A stretch of DNA of 64,000 nt from Natrarchaeobaculum aegyptiacum (GCF_002156705.1 NZ_CP019893.1:310001-374000); one strand, 5' to 3'; shown: positions 33,964 through 43,435, numbered from the stretch's first letter. The notes: a model not told the origin generated them from the letters alone. A program made the numbers and translations.

Positions 33964-34875
33964 TTACGCAGTGCCGTAGACCTCTTCGCGGACCCAGTCG
34001 TAGCCCTTGTCCTCGAGTTCGGCCGCCAGCGAGGCGTCGCCGCTCTTGACGATCTGACCGTCGAGCATGATGTGGACGTGGTCGGGCTCGACGTAGTCGA
34101 GGATGCGCTGGTAGTGGGTGATCTGGAGGATACCCGTACCGACGTTGTCGCGCAGGGCGTTGATGCCGTCCGAGACGTCCTGCAGCCGGTCGATGTCGAG
34201 TCCGGAGTCGATCTCGTCGAGTACGGCGACCGAGGGCTCCAAGATTGCGGCCTGAAGGACCTCGTTCTGTTTCTTCTCACCGCCGGAGAAGCCCGCGTTG
34301 AGGTAGCGCCGGGCGAACTTCTCGTCCATGTCGAGCTGTTCCATCTTCTCTTCGAGCAGCTCCTGGAACTCGGCGACGCCGACTTCGCCCTCGTCTGCGG
34401 GGCCTTCCATCGGCGACGTCTCGAAGCCTTCGTCTTCGTCTTCGTCCTCGTCGTCGCCCTCTTCGCCCTCGAAGAGCTCCTCGCGCTCTTCGATCTTGGC
34501 GTTGAGCGCCGTCCGAAGGAAGTTCATCATCGTGACGCCTTCGATCTCGGCGGGATACTGGAAGGCGAGGAAGACGCCGAGTGCGGCGCGCTCGTTGGGC
34601 TCGAGGTCGAGGAGGTTCCAGGTGCGCTGGTCCTCGTCGATCTCGAACTCGTCGCCGAACTCGTCTTCGTCGAGGTGGATCAGGACCTCGCCCTCGGTGA
34701 CCTCGTAGGCCGGGTGGCCGGCGATGACCTTCGCGGTCGTCGACTTGCCGGATCCGTTGGGCCCCATCAGGGCGTGGATCTCACCCGTCTCGACCTCGAG
34801 ATCGACACCCTCGAGGATCTTCTCACCGCCCTCCGCTACTTCCGCGTGCAGGTTGTTCAGTTCGAGACGTGCCAT
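33964..34875 (-). CDS. sufC: Fe-S assembly ATPase SufC
   Basis: 303 residues from ATG 34873-34875 ([19 protein letters not shown]). ABC ATPase with Walker A '[11 protein letters not shown]', Q-loop '[15 protein letters not shown]', signature '[16 protein letters not shown]', Walker B '[15 protein letters not shown]' and the H-loop '[11 protein letters not shown]'. It exceeds the usual 250 residues because of an acidic insertion near residues 125-165 ('[17 protein letters not shown]'), seen in haloarchaeal SufC proteins. First gene of the operon. Upstream open frame to 34953 is ignored. Confidence 0.95.
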   Translation of the reverse strand: MARLELNNLHAEVAEGGEKILEGVDLEVETGEIHALMGPNGSGKSTTAKVIAGHPAYEVTEGEVLIHLDEDEFGDEFEIDEDQRTWNLLDLEPNERAALGVFLAFQYPAEIEGVTMMNFLRTALNAKIEEREELFEGEEGDDEDEDEDEGFETSPMEGPADEGEVGVAEFQELLEEKMEQLDMDEKFARRYLNAGFSGGEKKQNEVLQAAILEPSVAVLDEIDSGLDIDRLQDVSDGINALRDNVGTGILQITHYQRILDYVEPDHVHIMLDGQIVKSGDASLAAELEDKGYDWVREEVYGTA

Positions 34876-35038
34876 AGTACTCTGTCGCCTGAATGGTGGG
34901 TCGTCTGCCTGATAACGGTTTCGTATCCTGTTGGATACGGTCTCGATTAGCAAAGATTAGTTCGCGTTCTGGAAATGCAGACTTCCGTTGTTGGTACGAT
35001 CTCGGCAGTCGACAAAAACTACCGCCGTATGGCGGGTT

Positions 35039-37756
35039 TCACATGAAACTGTCCAGACCCTTCTGTTCCTGACCGCTTTTGACCTCGTTCCAGGAGACGT
35101 CGAGCGCCTCGAGGATGCGCTCGATCGGTCCCTTGAGCGTCTTCTCGAGCATGGTATCGTAGTCGACTTCGAACGCGTCGGGAATCTGGTCTTCGTACTC
35201 GAAGCAGATGACGTCCGGGTCGCGTTTGAACGCGCCGTAGAGGGGGTCCGTCTGGGGATCGAATCCCTCCTCGTCTTCCATCCGTCGGAAAAACGAGGGG
35301 TCGACCCGGTCGAGGTAGAGCCGTTTTGGCTTGCTCCCGCGCTGGAAGTTCGTTCCGAGCAGGCGGTTGGCGTACTTCGCGCCACGGACCTGGGCAGTGT
35401 CCGTGTCGTAGTTGTTCAGCCGTTTGCCGATGCCGCCAGGGATGGCGATGTCCTCGAGACTGACCTCGCCGGCGAGGACTTCCTGAATGACCTCGTTGAC
35501 GTAGTCTTTGGCGCCCTCGACGTCGCCGTCCTTGACGATCATCTCGATGACCTCGTGCTGGACGCGCTTGGTGATCGGCGCGATGTCCGAACGCTGGTAC
35601 TCGAAACCGACGATGTCGATCGTATCGACGTCTTTGCCCTCTTTCCAGACGATGTGGCCAGCGTAGCGTTTCTTCGTGCCAGCCTGGAAGAATCGTCGGT
35701 AGAGCTTCTCGAACTCGATCTGGAAGCGGTGGTCCTCGGCGTTCAGGTCCTCCCGCGCGAAGTCGCCGTAGCGGTCGTTGATGTGATCTTCGATCTCGAA
35801 GGACTGCTCGATCGCCGCCTCGTTCGAGACGTCGGCGCCCAGCTCGAGCATGACCGAATCGGTATCACCGTACGTAACCTGATAGTTCAATTCGTTTGCA
35901 GCAGTTTCGGTAAATTCGATCACTTCGCGACCAGTGGCAGTGATTGCCGCTGCCGCTTCTTTGTCATAAAGACGAAATTGTTCCCATCCCGATACTCCGT
36001 ACAACGAGTTCATGATGACCTTCACCGCACCCTGCTGGCGGTCGTACTGCTCGTACTCGGGCGTGCCGGGTTCGTGCTCGTTGCGCAGGGCCTTCTTCTC
36101 CTCGCGTTCGGCGAGCAGTTCCTCGATCATCTCGCGATTGACGCCGTCGGGCTTCTTCTGGAAGTGAGTTCCCGTGGGTGCGAGGTAGGTCTCGCCGTCG
36201 TACTCCTCGGGATCGACCTTCGTCTCCGGCGAGGCGTTGATCGTCACCATACACATCGGATACAGCGACTTCAGGTCGAGGACGGTGACGTTCTCCTTGA
36301 CCCCCGTGATCGGGTCGAAGACGGCTCCACCCTCGTATTCCTCCCCACCTTCCTGCTGTCCTTTCGAGGGGAGCGCGAACCGCCCGTGGGCGACGTGCAA
36401 AACGTACATGTCCACCGCGTCGCCGGGTGTCGGGGCGTCCTCGAGTTTACAGCCGACGAACGAACGCACCTCGTCCCAGAAGGCGATGATTTCCTGCTGT
36501 CTGTCGAGTTCGACACAGAGTTCGACGTCCCGGAGGTTGTACTCGAGCAGTTTCGTGGGGTCGTCCTCCCAGAGGTCGCCGATCTTGCCAGCGTACCGTT
36601 CCTTGCCGACACCGAGTTCGGCCTCGCCGACGGCGTCGAGTCGGTAGGAGTCCAGTTCCGAGAAGACCATCCGCTGGTAGCCATACAGCAGGTCGAAGAC
36701 GACCCGTCCCTTGATGTCGGGGCCGCCCCAGTTGCTCCGCCAGACCTCGTCGACCCGGGAGAGCCGGTCGATCGAGAGATCGTAATCGTGGTGAGGGCCG
36801 TCGAGTTCCTCGAGGCGGTCGAGGAAGTACGGCGCGTCGAAATCCTCAAAATTCCAACCTGTCAAAATATCTGGATCGGTCTCCTCGACGTACTCGAGGA
36901 AGGCCTGGAGCATCGCCTCCTCCTCTGTGAACGTGCGGACCTCGTGATCGATCGCTCCCTCGATGGGGTCGTACTCCTCGACCGCCCCGGGGATCTCGCC
37001 GTCACCTTCGGGGGCCTCGTAGAGCCACATCACGTACTCGTCGTCGTAAGAATCGTGACTGGTGAGACAGACGATCGGCTCCTCGCCGTCCTCCGGGAAG
37101 CCGTTCCGGTCGTCGACCTCGATGTCGAAGGTACAGATCCGGGGATCGGCGTCGACCTCGACGGGTTCGACTTCCTCGTGTGGTACCACGAGCGAGTCGT
37201 CCTCTGCGCGACGCTCGGGGACGCGGATGCCGCTGCGAACGTCCTTGTCGATCAGGAAGCGGTTCGGGAACAGGATGTCCGCTTCGTAATGCTGGAAGTC
37301 GTCACGAATCTGGCCGACGTCCCGCGGCGTCTGGCCGAAGATCTTCGTCAGCTTCTCCCCGCGGATGCTCTCGTAGGGCTCGCCGTCGCGACCGACCTCT
37401 CGGATACCCGTAATCCGGTCGTACTGCTCTTCGGGCGGTCGCTCGAGACTCTCGGTCGGCGCGTAAAAGTACGGGCGAAAGCCGACGACCTGCACGTGCT
37501 CGAGTTCGCCGTCGCCCGTCCGCCCGAAGACGTGTACGATCGGTTGTTCCTGATCTCCGTAGCCCGCGACCGTGTAGTCGACCTGCATCACGGCGAGTTC
37601 GAGTTCGCCGTCGGGATCTGGAAGGGTTTCCGCGACGACGTCTACCACCTCCGCAGCGTCGGTCCCGCCGTTGCCAGCGACGGCGATCGCCTCTTCGTCC
37701 GGCCTGTCGTCGCCCCCGGTAAACTCCGAGAGTCCGGTCTGGCCCGCCTCGGTCAT
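35039..37756 (-). CDS. polB: Family B DNA polymerase (replicative PolB1), intein-free
   Basis: 905 residues. Exonuclease motifs: Exo I 'CTFDIEVDDRNGF', Exo II 'ILTGWNFEDFDAPYF', Exo III 'YNLRDVELC'. Polymerase motifs: A 'DLKSLYPMCMVTINA', B 'KVIMNSLYGVSGW', C 'YGDTDSVML'. All are intact, so it should both polymerise and proofread; with PolD it is a main replicative polymerase. Haloarchaeal PolB genes often carry inteins at motifs A, B and C; none is here. Two patches differ sharply in base and codon use: 35871-36000 (47% GC, exactly between motifs B and C) and 36841-36880 (about 38%, Exo II). Confidence 0.96.
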   Translation of the reverse strand: MTEAGQTGLSEFTGGDDRPDEEAIAVAGNGGTDAAEVVDVVAETLPDPDGELELAVMQVDYTVAGYGDQEQPIVHVFGRTGDGELEHVQVVGFRPYFYAPTESLERPPEEQYDRITGIREVGRDGEPYESIRGEKLTKIFGQTPRDVGQIRDDFQHYEADILFPNRFLIDKDVRSGIRVPERRAEDDSLVVPHEEVEPVEVDADPRICTFDIEVDDRNGFPEDGEEPIVCLTSHDSYDDEYVMWLYEAPEGDGEIPGAVEEYDPIEGAIDHEVRTFTEEEAMLQAFLEYVEETDPDILTGWNFEDFDAPYFLDRLEELDGPHHDYDLSIDRLSRVDEVWRSNWGGPDIKGRVVFDLLYGYQRMVFSELDSYRLDAVGEAELGVGKERYAGKIGDLWEDDPTKLLEYNLRDVELCVELDRQQEIIAFWDEVRSFVGCKLEDAPTPGDAVDMYVLHVAHGRFALPSKGQQEGGEEYEGGAVFDPITGVKENVTVLDLKSLYPMCMVTINASPETKVDPEEYDGETYLAPTGTHFQKKPDGVNREMIEELLAEREEKKALRNEHEPGTPEYEQYDRQQGAVKVIMNSLYGVSGWEQFRLYDKEAAAAITATGREVIEFTETAANELNYQVTYGDTDSVMLELGADVSNEAAIEQSFEIEDHINDRYGDFAREDLNAEDHRFQIEFEKLYRRFFQAGTKKRYAGHIVWKEGKDVDTIDIVGFEYQRSDIAPITKRVQHEVIEMIVKDGDVEGAKDYVNEVIQEVLAGEVSLEDIAIPGGIGKRLNNYDTDTAQVRGAKYANRLLGTNFQRGSKPKRLYLDRVDPSFFRRMEDEEGFDPQTDPLYGAFKRDPDVICFEYEDQIPDAFEVDYDTMLEKTLKGPIERILEALDVSWNEVKSGQEQKGLDSFM

Positions 37757-37882
37757 GATACCGGGTGTTGGTGGGCGCCACTAAAAACCCCCACTGTCTC
37801 GCGTCGACCGGCAGGACCTGTCGCAGGTCGAGATCACCCGTCTTCTTTCACTTGCGGCCCGGACTTGCGTGAGCAACAAGAC

Positions 37883-37889
37883 ATATAAT
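37883..37889 (+). promoter_or_regulatory. TATA box of the small acidic-protein gene
   Basis: The sequence ATATAAT is centred 27-28 bases before the GTG at 37915, the spacing expected for a leaderless haloarchaeal transcript. This supports GTG 37915 as the start. Confidence 0.6.
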
Positions 37890-37914
37890 GTGGTAACACA
37901 TAACACGACCATAG

Positions 37915-38100
37915 GTGATCGACGTGTCCACCCGAAACGACGAGGCAGACGGCAGCGAGCGTAGTTCGAGTACCGAGCCCGCCGGGACCGCGACGATCGA
38001 GTCCTACGAGACCGACGACGGGGTGGTCTTCTACGACGCCGAAAACCCGCTCGCCTGGGTCGAGACCTCGCGCGCGTTCGCCCTTTCAGATCTGGCCTGA
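37915..38100 (+). CDS. Small conserved haloarchaeal protein (DUF7331-like)
   Basis: 61 residues from a GTG start. The first 28 residues are polar and disordered; the rest, 'TIESYETDDGVVFYDAENPL' then 'AWVETSRAFAL', is the conserved core that I recall from haloarchaeal DUF7331 proteins. No known function. A GTG three codons later (37924) is an alternative start. It opens a row of three plus-strand genes that abut rad50. Confidence 0.7.
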   Translation: MIDVSTRNDEADGSERSSSTEPAGTATIESYETDDGVVFYDAENPLAWVETSRAFALSDLA

Positions 38101-38157
38101 GGGCGGACGAGGCCGCCTCGAGCGACGACTGGCCACCGTAACGCCAACCCTTTTGCC

Positions 38158-38712
38158 GTGGCTCACCGAGGCTCGAACGACGTGTTCGACCGGAACGAGG
38201 AGTCCCACGAAACCGACGCGGAGAAGGACCTGCGGGACCCGGAGAGCGACTCGCTTACGATACCGCGCGTCGACACCGAGGACGCGGGCGGGGGACTACA
38301 CGAAGACTTCAGGTCCGAGTTCGACACCGAGTCACTCGAGGCACCGGACGTGGCACCCGATATCGACCCCGACACGAGCGACGTCCCGCCGGAACTCCTC
38401 AAGACGTTCTGGTCGATCGTTCTCGTCGTGAACGGAGCCGTCCTCGCGTACGCGCTGGGCCTCATGATCCTCGTCTTCTGGGGCGACGTCGAGCGCGGTC
38501 TCGCCCTCGTCGCTGGCGGCGTGATCCTCTCGGGATTTGCCTACAAACGGTACCGGAACTACCGGCGCTGGCGGGAGGAGGAGGGCGAAGACGAACGCGA
38601 CGAGGACGGCGACGCAGACGCCACGGACGGCGAGTCCACCCCGACCACCGGCGACGAGGTCGACTCCGAATCGAACGACCGAGACGACGCGACGAACGAC
38701 GACAGTCCCTGA
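38158..38712 (+). CDS. Two-helix membrane protein (DUF7322-like)
   Basis: 184 residues from GTG 38158 (GTG 38180 region is an alternative). An acidic N-terminal half, two membrane helices around residues 82-125 ('FWSIVLVVNGAVLAYALGLM' and 'GLALVAGGVILSGFAYKRY'), a short Arg cluster ('RNYRRWREEE', positive-inside) and an acidic tail. A haloarchaeal family with no known role, conserved beside rad50-mre11 as I recall. Its stop is 3 bases before the next ATG. Confidence 0.75.
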   Translation: MAHRGSNDVFDRNEESHETDAEKDLRDPESDSLTIPRVDTEDAGGGLHEDFRSEFDTESLEAPDVAPDIDPDTSDVPPELLKTFWSIVLVVNGAVLAYALGLMILVFWGDVERGLALVAGGVILSGFAYKRYRNYRRWREEEGEDERDEDGDADATDGESTPTTGDEVDSESNDRDDATNDDSP

Positions 38713-38715
38713 CCC

Positions 38716-39183
38716 ATGCAACCCGTCGAAGACGACACCGGCAACCGCTACCTGCTGTGTAAACGCTCCACCGACTCGAGTCTCGTTCGCGACCCCGTCA
38801 CCGGCACCGAACGGTACATCCCGAACGACCGCCTCGAGACGGTCGACGTCGAACCGCTCGAGGCGGCCGCCGGAGCCGTTCCCGCGCCGCTTCGGACACT
38901 CCTGACGAGCGTCCACGACGAGCCGACCCTCGGCCTGCTGTTCGAACTCGAGGCCCGCGGTCCACTGGCGGTGCGGACGATCCTCGGGGAAACGACGTTC
39001 TGCGAGAGCGACCTCAACGGCCGCCTGTCGGTGCTCGTCGCGGTCGGCCTGCTCGAGGAAGCTACCGTCGCGGGCGAACGTGGCTACGGCCTCACCGAAA
39101 CCGGCGAGGCGGCACTCGAGACGCTTCGCGAGGGAATCGCCGACAACGAACACACCGGGGATCCAGCGTCTCGCGACTCCTGA
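38716..39183 (+). CDS. Winged-helix-like haloarchaeal protein (DUF7346-like)
   Basis: 155 residues. The first 50 ('NRYLLCKRSTDSSLVRDPVT', 'GTERYIPNDRLETV') form a small beta domain; residues 60-140 look like a winged helix ('TLGLLFELEARGPLAVRTIL', 'SDLNGRLSVLVAVGLLEEAT', 'ERGYGLTETGEAALETLRE'). It could be a DNA-binding regulator. It is translationally close to the membrane-protein gene before it and converges with rad50 (34 bases between stops). Confidence 0.72.
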   Translation: MQPVEDDTGNRYLLCKRSTDSSLVRDPVTGTERYIPNDRLETVDVEPLEAAAGAVPAPLRTLLTSVHDEPTLGLLFELEARGPLAVRTILGETTFCESDLNGRLSVLVAVGLLEEATVAGERGYGLTETGEAALETLREGIADNEHTGDPASRDS

Positions 39184-39217
39184 GAACGGGTTCCGGCCGA
39201 AGACCCGATCGAACGGC

Positions 39218-41899
39218 CTATTCTGCGCCCAGTATCGCCGCTTCCGGGGGCTCGCCTCGCTCGAGCCGCGACCGGTTGGAGGTGGCGTCTTTCTCCACCC
39301 GAACCAGTGAGTCCGCGGCGCCGACGAGTTCCTCGTCGTGGCTGACGACGACGATCTGTTCGACCCCGAGGTCCCGCATCGACTCGACGAGTGCGACCAG
39401 CTGGGTGACGTGCCCGGAGTCCAGAAACACCGTGGGCTCGTCGAGGATCAGCGGCGGCATCGGCGCGGTTCCCTCGACTCCTTCCGCCAGCAGCCGGTAG
39501 ATCGCACACCGCAGGCTGAGGTTGAACAGCGCCCGCTCGCCGCCCGAGAGCTGCTCGGGCTCGAGCGGTTCGCCGTCTTTCTGGTAAACCGTCAGCCGAT
39601 AGTCACCGTCGAGTTCGATCCCGGCGTAGGAGTCGTTCTGGTAAACGAGGTCGAACGTCTCGTTGAGCAGTCGTTCGAGCGTCTCGACGTTGCGCTGGCG
39701 GAGTTCTGCGCGCAACTCGCCGTAGGTCGTCTGCAGAGTCTCTGCTTCCTCGTACAGCGATTCCAGTCGGTCCCGGCGTTCCTCGAGAACCTCGAGACGC
39801 TCACGCAGGCGTTCGAGTTCCTCGAGTTCGTTCTCGACTGCGCCGATGGCGTTCTGGAGGTTCGTCCGCTGGTCGTCGAGTTCCGCGAGTTTCTCGTCGA
39901 CCTGCTCGATGTACTGCTCGGCGTTTTGCCTGTCCTCGCGTGCGGCGGTGACCCGATCCTCGTCGAACTCGGACTCGAGGTCGCGCTTGCGCTCGCGTTT
40001 TGCCGACAGCGTCTCGCGCCGTTCCTCGTTCATCGTCGCCCAGTCCTCGCGGCGCTCGCGGCGATTCTCGATCTGGTTCTCGAGGTCGGCCCGCTCGTCG
40101 TCGATCTCGGTGACCCGCCGCAACGACTCGAGGGCCTCCCTGACCCCACTGCGCTCGGTGTTGATCTCGCCGAGCGAGTTCCGGTGGGCGGCGACCTCCG
40201 CTTCGAGTTCGGCCGCTCGCTCGCGCTTTTCCTCGGCGTCGGCCTCGGCCTCGTCGGCGTCCTCGAGCAGGCGCTCGCGCTGGTTACGCCGGTCGGTGAG
40301 CGCCTCGCGTTTCTCGGCGAGCAGCTGGGCGACGTTCTCGCGGTTCTCCTCGAGTCGGTCGACCCGCCGTTCGGCCTCACGGAGCGTTTCCGCGCGCTCG
40401 ATGCGCTCGTCCAGATCCTCGCGGCGATCTTCGAGTTCCGCGAGTCGATCCTCGAGGTCGGCCAGTTCCGCCCGGCGCTCGTCGAGCACGTCGACGTGCG
40501 GGGAGTCCTCGACCGGCTGGCCACACTCGGGACACTTGCCCTCCTCGAGCAGCCGTTCACCCTCCTCGATCGCGTTCTCGACGGTCTGGCGGTCTGCGAT
40601 CACCGAATTGATCTCCTCGGCGAGTTCCTCGCGGTCGGCCTCGAGGCTCTCGAGGTGGGCAGCCGCCGCTCCAAACTCGATCGGTGCCTCCTCGAAACGA
40701 GCGCGTTCCGCCTCGATCTCGTCCTCGAGATCCTCGAGACTCGACTCCCGCGCTTCGATGTCCTCCTCGTCGCTCTCGAGGCGGTCTGCCAGTTGCTCGG
40801 CCTCTTCGCGAGCCGTGTCGGCCTGTGACTCGAGATCGGCTGCCGCCTCCTCGAGACGGTCGATCTCACCGCTCGTCTCGGTGATCGCGACCTTGACGTC
40901 CTCGAGGTCGTCTCGCAACGCCTCGTCACGAGCCTCGAGGTCGTCGATTCGCGCTTCGACGGCCTCGCGGTCGGCACCGTCGGCGAGGTCGACGTCGGCC
41001 AGCACCGCCTCGCGCTCGTCGGTGAGTTCCTCGCGGCGCCGGGTCAGTTCGCGGACCTCCTCGCTGGCGGCCTCGCGCTCGCGTTCGGTCTCTGCGATCT
41101 TCGAACGCAACTCCTCGATCTCTTCGTCGAGTCCCGCGATCTCCTCGCGAGTTTCCTCGTGGCGTTCGAGGACGTCTGCGGCCGTCTCGAGTGTCTGTCT
41201 GGCCTGCTCGCGCTGGGCCTCGTAGTGGTCGATCTCTTCACTGACCGAAGCGAGGCGAGACTCGAGGCCGTTGAGCCGTTCGTGGAGCTCTTTGTCCTCT
41301 TTCTGTTCGACCTGACTCGCGACGTCCTCCAGGACCTCGCGCTGGCCGTCGAGGACGGTCTTGACTCCGAGGCGGGCGTCGCTGGCCCGCTCGCGATAGT
41401 CCTCGAGTGCACCCAGTTGCAGGAGGTCGTCGATCATGTCCTGACGCTCACTCGGTGAGGCGTGGATCAGCTTGTTGACCTCGCCCTGACGGACGTACGC
41501 GCAGTTGACGAACGCATCGGCGTCCATCCGCAAGAGTTCGGCGACCTCGCGGCGGACGTCCCGGGCCCCCTCGATCGTCTCGGTAGGCGTCTCGAGGACG
41601 CATTTGGTCGTCGTCGCGCGGTCGCCCCGGAGTTTGAGTTCGCGTTCGATCCGGTAGTCGCGGCCGTCGTGGCTGAACCAGAGTTCGACGCCGCTCTCTT
41701 CCTCGCCGGTCGTGATCACGTCGTCTAACGTGCGGTCGTCCAGCGCCTTCGAGCCGTACAGCGCGAAGAAGACGGCCTCGAGCAGCGTCGACTTGCCGCT
41801 GCCGTTGACGCCGTGGACGACCGAGACGCCGCGCTCGAGTGAGAGGTCGGTCTCGCCGTAGCACTTGAAGTTCCGGAGGCGGACGCGATCGACTCTCAC
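39218..41899 (-). CDS. rad50: DNA double-strand break repair ATPase Rad50
   Basis: 893 residues. N-terminal Walker A 'VHGVNGSGKSTLLEAVFFAL', a coiled coil of roughly 600 residues interrupted by the zinc hook 'GKCPECGQPVEDS' near residue 457, then the C-terminal ABC signature 'LSGGERALFNLSLRCAIYRL', Walker B 'LILDEPTVFLD' and 'VVSHDEELVGAAD'. It works with Mre11 to tether and process broken ends; in haloarchaea the complex is known to restrain homologous recombination. Its ATG overlaps the mre11 stop by 4 bases, so the order is mre11 then rad50 in one operon. Confidence 0.97.
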   Translation of the reverse strand: MRVDRVRLRNFKCYGETDLSLERGVSVVHGVNGSGKSTLLEAVFFALYGSKALDDRTLDDVITTGEEESGVELWFSHDGRDYRIERELKLRGDRATTTKCVLETPTETIEGARDVRREVAELLRMDADAFVNCAYVRQGEVNKLIHASPSERQDMIDDLLQLGALEDYRERASDARLGVKTVLDGQREVLEDVASQVEQKEDKELHERLNGLESRLASVSEEIDHYEAQREQARQTLETAADVLERHEETREEIAGLDEEIEELRSKIAETEREREAASEEVRELTRRREELTDEREAVLADVDLADGADREAVEARIDDLEARDEALRDDLEDVKVAITETSGEIDRLEEAAADLESQADTAREEAEQLADRLESDEEDIEARESSLEDLEDEIEAERARFEEAPIEFGAAAAHLESLEADREELAEEINSVIADRQTVENAIEEGERLLEEGKCPECGQPVEDSPHVDVLDERRAELADLEDRLAELEDRREDLDERIERAETLREAERRVDRLEENRENVAQLLAEKREALTDRRNQRERLLEDADEAEADAEEKRERAAELEAEVAAHRNSLGEINTERSGVREALESLRRVTEIDDERADLENQIENRRERREDWATMNEERRETLSAKRERKRDLESEFDEDRVTAAREDRQNAEQYIEQVDEKLAELDDQRTNLQNAIGAVENELEELERLRERLEVLEERRDRLESLYEEAETLQTTYGELRAELRQRNVETLERLLNETFDLVYQNDSYAGIELDGDYRLTVYQKDGEPLEPEQLSGGERALFNLSLRCAIYRLLAEGVEGTAPMPPLILDEPTVFLDSGHVTQLVALVESMRDLGVEQIVVVSHDEELVGAADSLVRVEKDATSNRSRLERGEPPEAAILGAE

Positions 41900-43332
41900 G
41901 CGAAATCACCCAGCGAGGCGTCGGCGGCGTCGTCTGTGGCCGGGTCGGACGCTGTGTCGTCGCCGTCCGTGGTCGGTTCGTGTGCCGTCTCGTCGCCCTC
42001 TGCGTCGGCTTCGGGCTCCCGGGCCGGATTCGCGTCGGTAGCAGGTTCCTGGGGTTCCGTCCCGTCGGCAGCGACTTCCGTGGGTCTCTCCTCCTCGACA
42101 GCAGGCTCCTCAGCGATACCGCCGCCGCTCGAGTCCTCGCGGCTCGAGTCGTCACCCGAAAGCTGGTCGGCCACCGTCGTCACGTCCTCGTCGTCGGGCG
42201 CACGCTCGGGTGCCGGTTCGAACGCCGAGACGTCGTCCTCGAGCAGGTCGCGGACGCGGCGCTCGACGGTCTCGCGGACGTTCGAGTCGGGGAGGTCGCC
42301 GTTCCGGACCGTGGTGTCGATCTCGCGGGCGGCGTCGCTCAGCCCGAGGTCGCGGACGCGTTCGCGAACCGCGTCGTCGGGGTCTGCGAAGCTGACGGCG
42401 ACCTCCTCGTCCTCGTCGGGGAGGTCCCGGCGGTCGTTGACCCGGGCGACGAGCGCGCCGCGGTCGACGGCCAGCGCTTCGATCGCCGCGGGCGTGATCG
42501 GCCGGCCCTCACCCTCGATGGTGACGATCACGACGGCGTCTTCGAGGTCGTACTCCCGGACCCGTTCCTGGACGCGGTCGACGCCCTCGTCGGACGCTAA
42601 CTCGACGTCGACGAAGACGAACTCGCGGGTATCGGGGAGGCCACGGCGGGTGATGGCGACCTCGTCGTCGAAGGTGACGAGGTTGTACCCGCGGGGATCG
42701 CGTTCGCTCGCGCTCGCACGTTCGGTCGAGCCGCAGTAGGTGACCCAGGCGTCACACACCTCGGCGGTGTCGGCGGCGTGGTTGTCCCCCAGCAAGACGG
42801 CGTCGAAGTCGACGGTCGATTCGGTGAGCAGGCGTTCGGTGTCCCACTCGCCGTGGGGGAACGGTTCGAACAGCCCGTGGCTCACGAGGGCGGCGTGTTC
42901 GGCCTCCTCGGGGACGGGATCGAACTCGTACTCGAGGTCCCCGCGCCGCGATCGGGGGACGAAGTCGAGGCCGTAGAGGGCGACGTCGCCGACGAGGTGA
43001 GGTGAGCCGTCGAGGCGGGTGGCCAGTCCGAGGTCGGCAAAGAGGTCCAGCCACTGGGCGTCGCGTTTGCCCTCGTGGTTGCCGACGACGGCGAGAAAGG
43101 GGATCTCGGCGTCGGCGAGCGTCCGGAGGACGGCGACGGTACCCTGCAGGTCGACCAGACTCGGTCGACGGTCGTGAAACAGGTCGCCGGCGTGGACCAC
43201 CGCGTCGACGTCGTCGGCGACGGCGTCTGCAGCGACGTTCTGGAACGCCTCGAGAAAATCCCGTCGGCGCGTGGGCGAGTTGTACTGTTGATAACCGATG
43301 TGGGTATCGCCCGTGTGAAGTACCCGGGTCAT
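41896..43332 (-). CDS. mre11: DNA double-strand break repair nuclease Mre11
   Basis: 478 residues. Calcineurin-like phosphoesterase motifs with the di-manganese ligands: 'LHTGDTHIGYQQYNSP', 'VVHAGDLFHDRRPS', 'FLAVVGNHEGKRDAQ', 'HAALVSHGLFEPFP', 'AVLLGDNHAAD'. The capping region follows to about residue 370. The last 110 residues are a disordered acidic tail rich in Glu, Ala, Thr and Asp. First gene of mre11-rad50, with a 4-base overlap. Confidence 0.96.
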   Translation of the reverse strand: MTRVLHTGDTHIGYQQYNSPTRRRDFLEAFQNVAADAVADDVDAVVHAGDLFHDRRPSLVDLQGTVAVLRTLADAEIPFLAVVGNHEGKRDAQWLDLFADLGLATRLDGSPHLVGDVALYGLDFVPRSRRGDLEYEFDPVPEEAEHAALVSHGLFEPFPHGEWDTERLLTESTVDFDAVLLGDNHAADTAEVCDAWVTYCGSTERASASERDPRGYNLVTFDDEVAITRRGLPDTREFVFVDVELASDEGVDRVQERVREYDLEDAVVIVTIEGEGRPITPAAIEALAVDRGALVARVNDRRDLPDEDEEVAVSFADPDDAVRERVRDLGLSDAAREIDTTVRNGDLPDSNVRETVERRVRDLLEDDVSAFEPAPERAPDDEDVTTVADQLSGDDSSREDSSGGGIAEEPAVEEERPTEVAADGTEPQEPATDANPAREPEADAEGDETAHEPTTDGDDTASDPATDDAADASLGDFA

Positions 43333-43435
43333 TGACGAGTCCTTCGCAAGCGGGACCTAAATGGATTCCGCGACCGCGGTGAAAGTGATAGCGAGAACGA
43401 TCGACGCCAGTATCGCCCGGACTGGCTCGAGGTCG

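Noticed and set aside
34988-37888. 966-codon open frame antisense to polB on the plus strand
   Set aside because: It mirrors polB codon structure (GC-rich third positions open the opposite frame), gives a Val/Asp/Leu-rich product without domains, and has no start signal. The minus-strand frame has all polymerase motifs.
39338-40828. 496-codon plus-strand frame antisense to rad50
   Set aside because: Leu/Val-rich mirror of the acidic coiled coil of Rad50, not a membrane protein.
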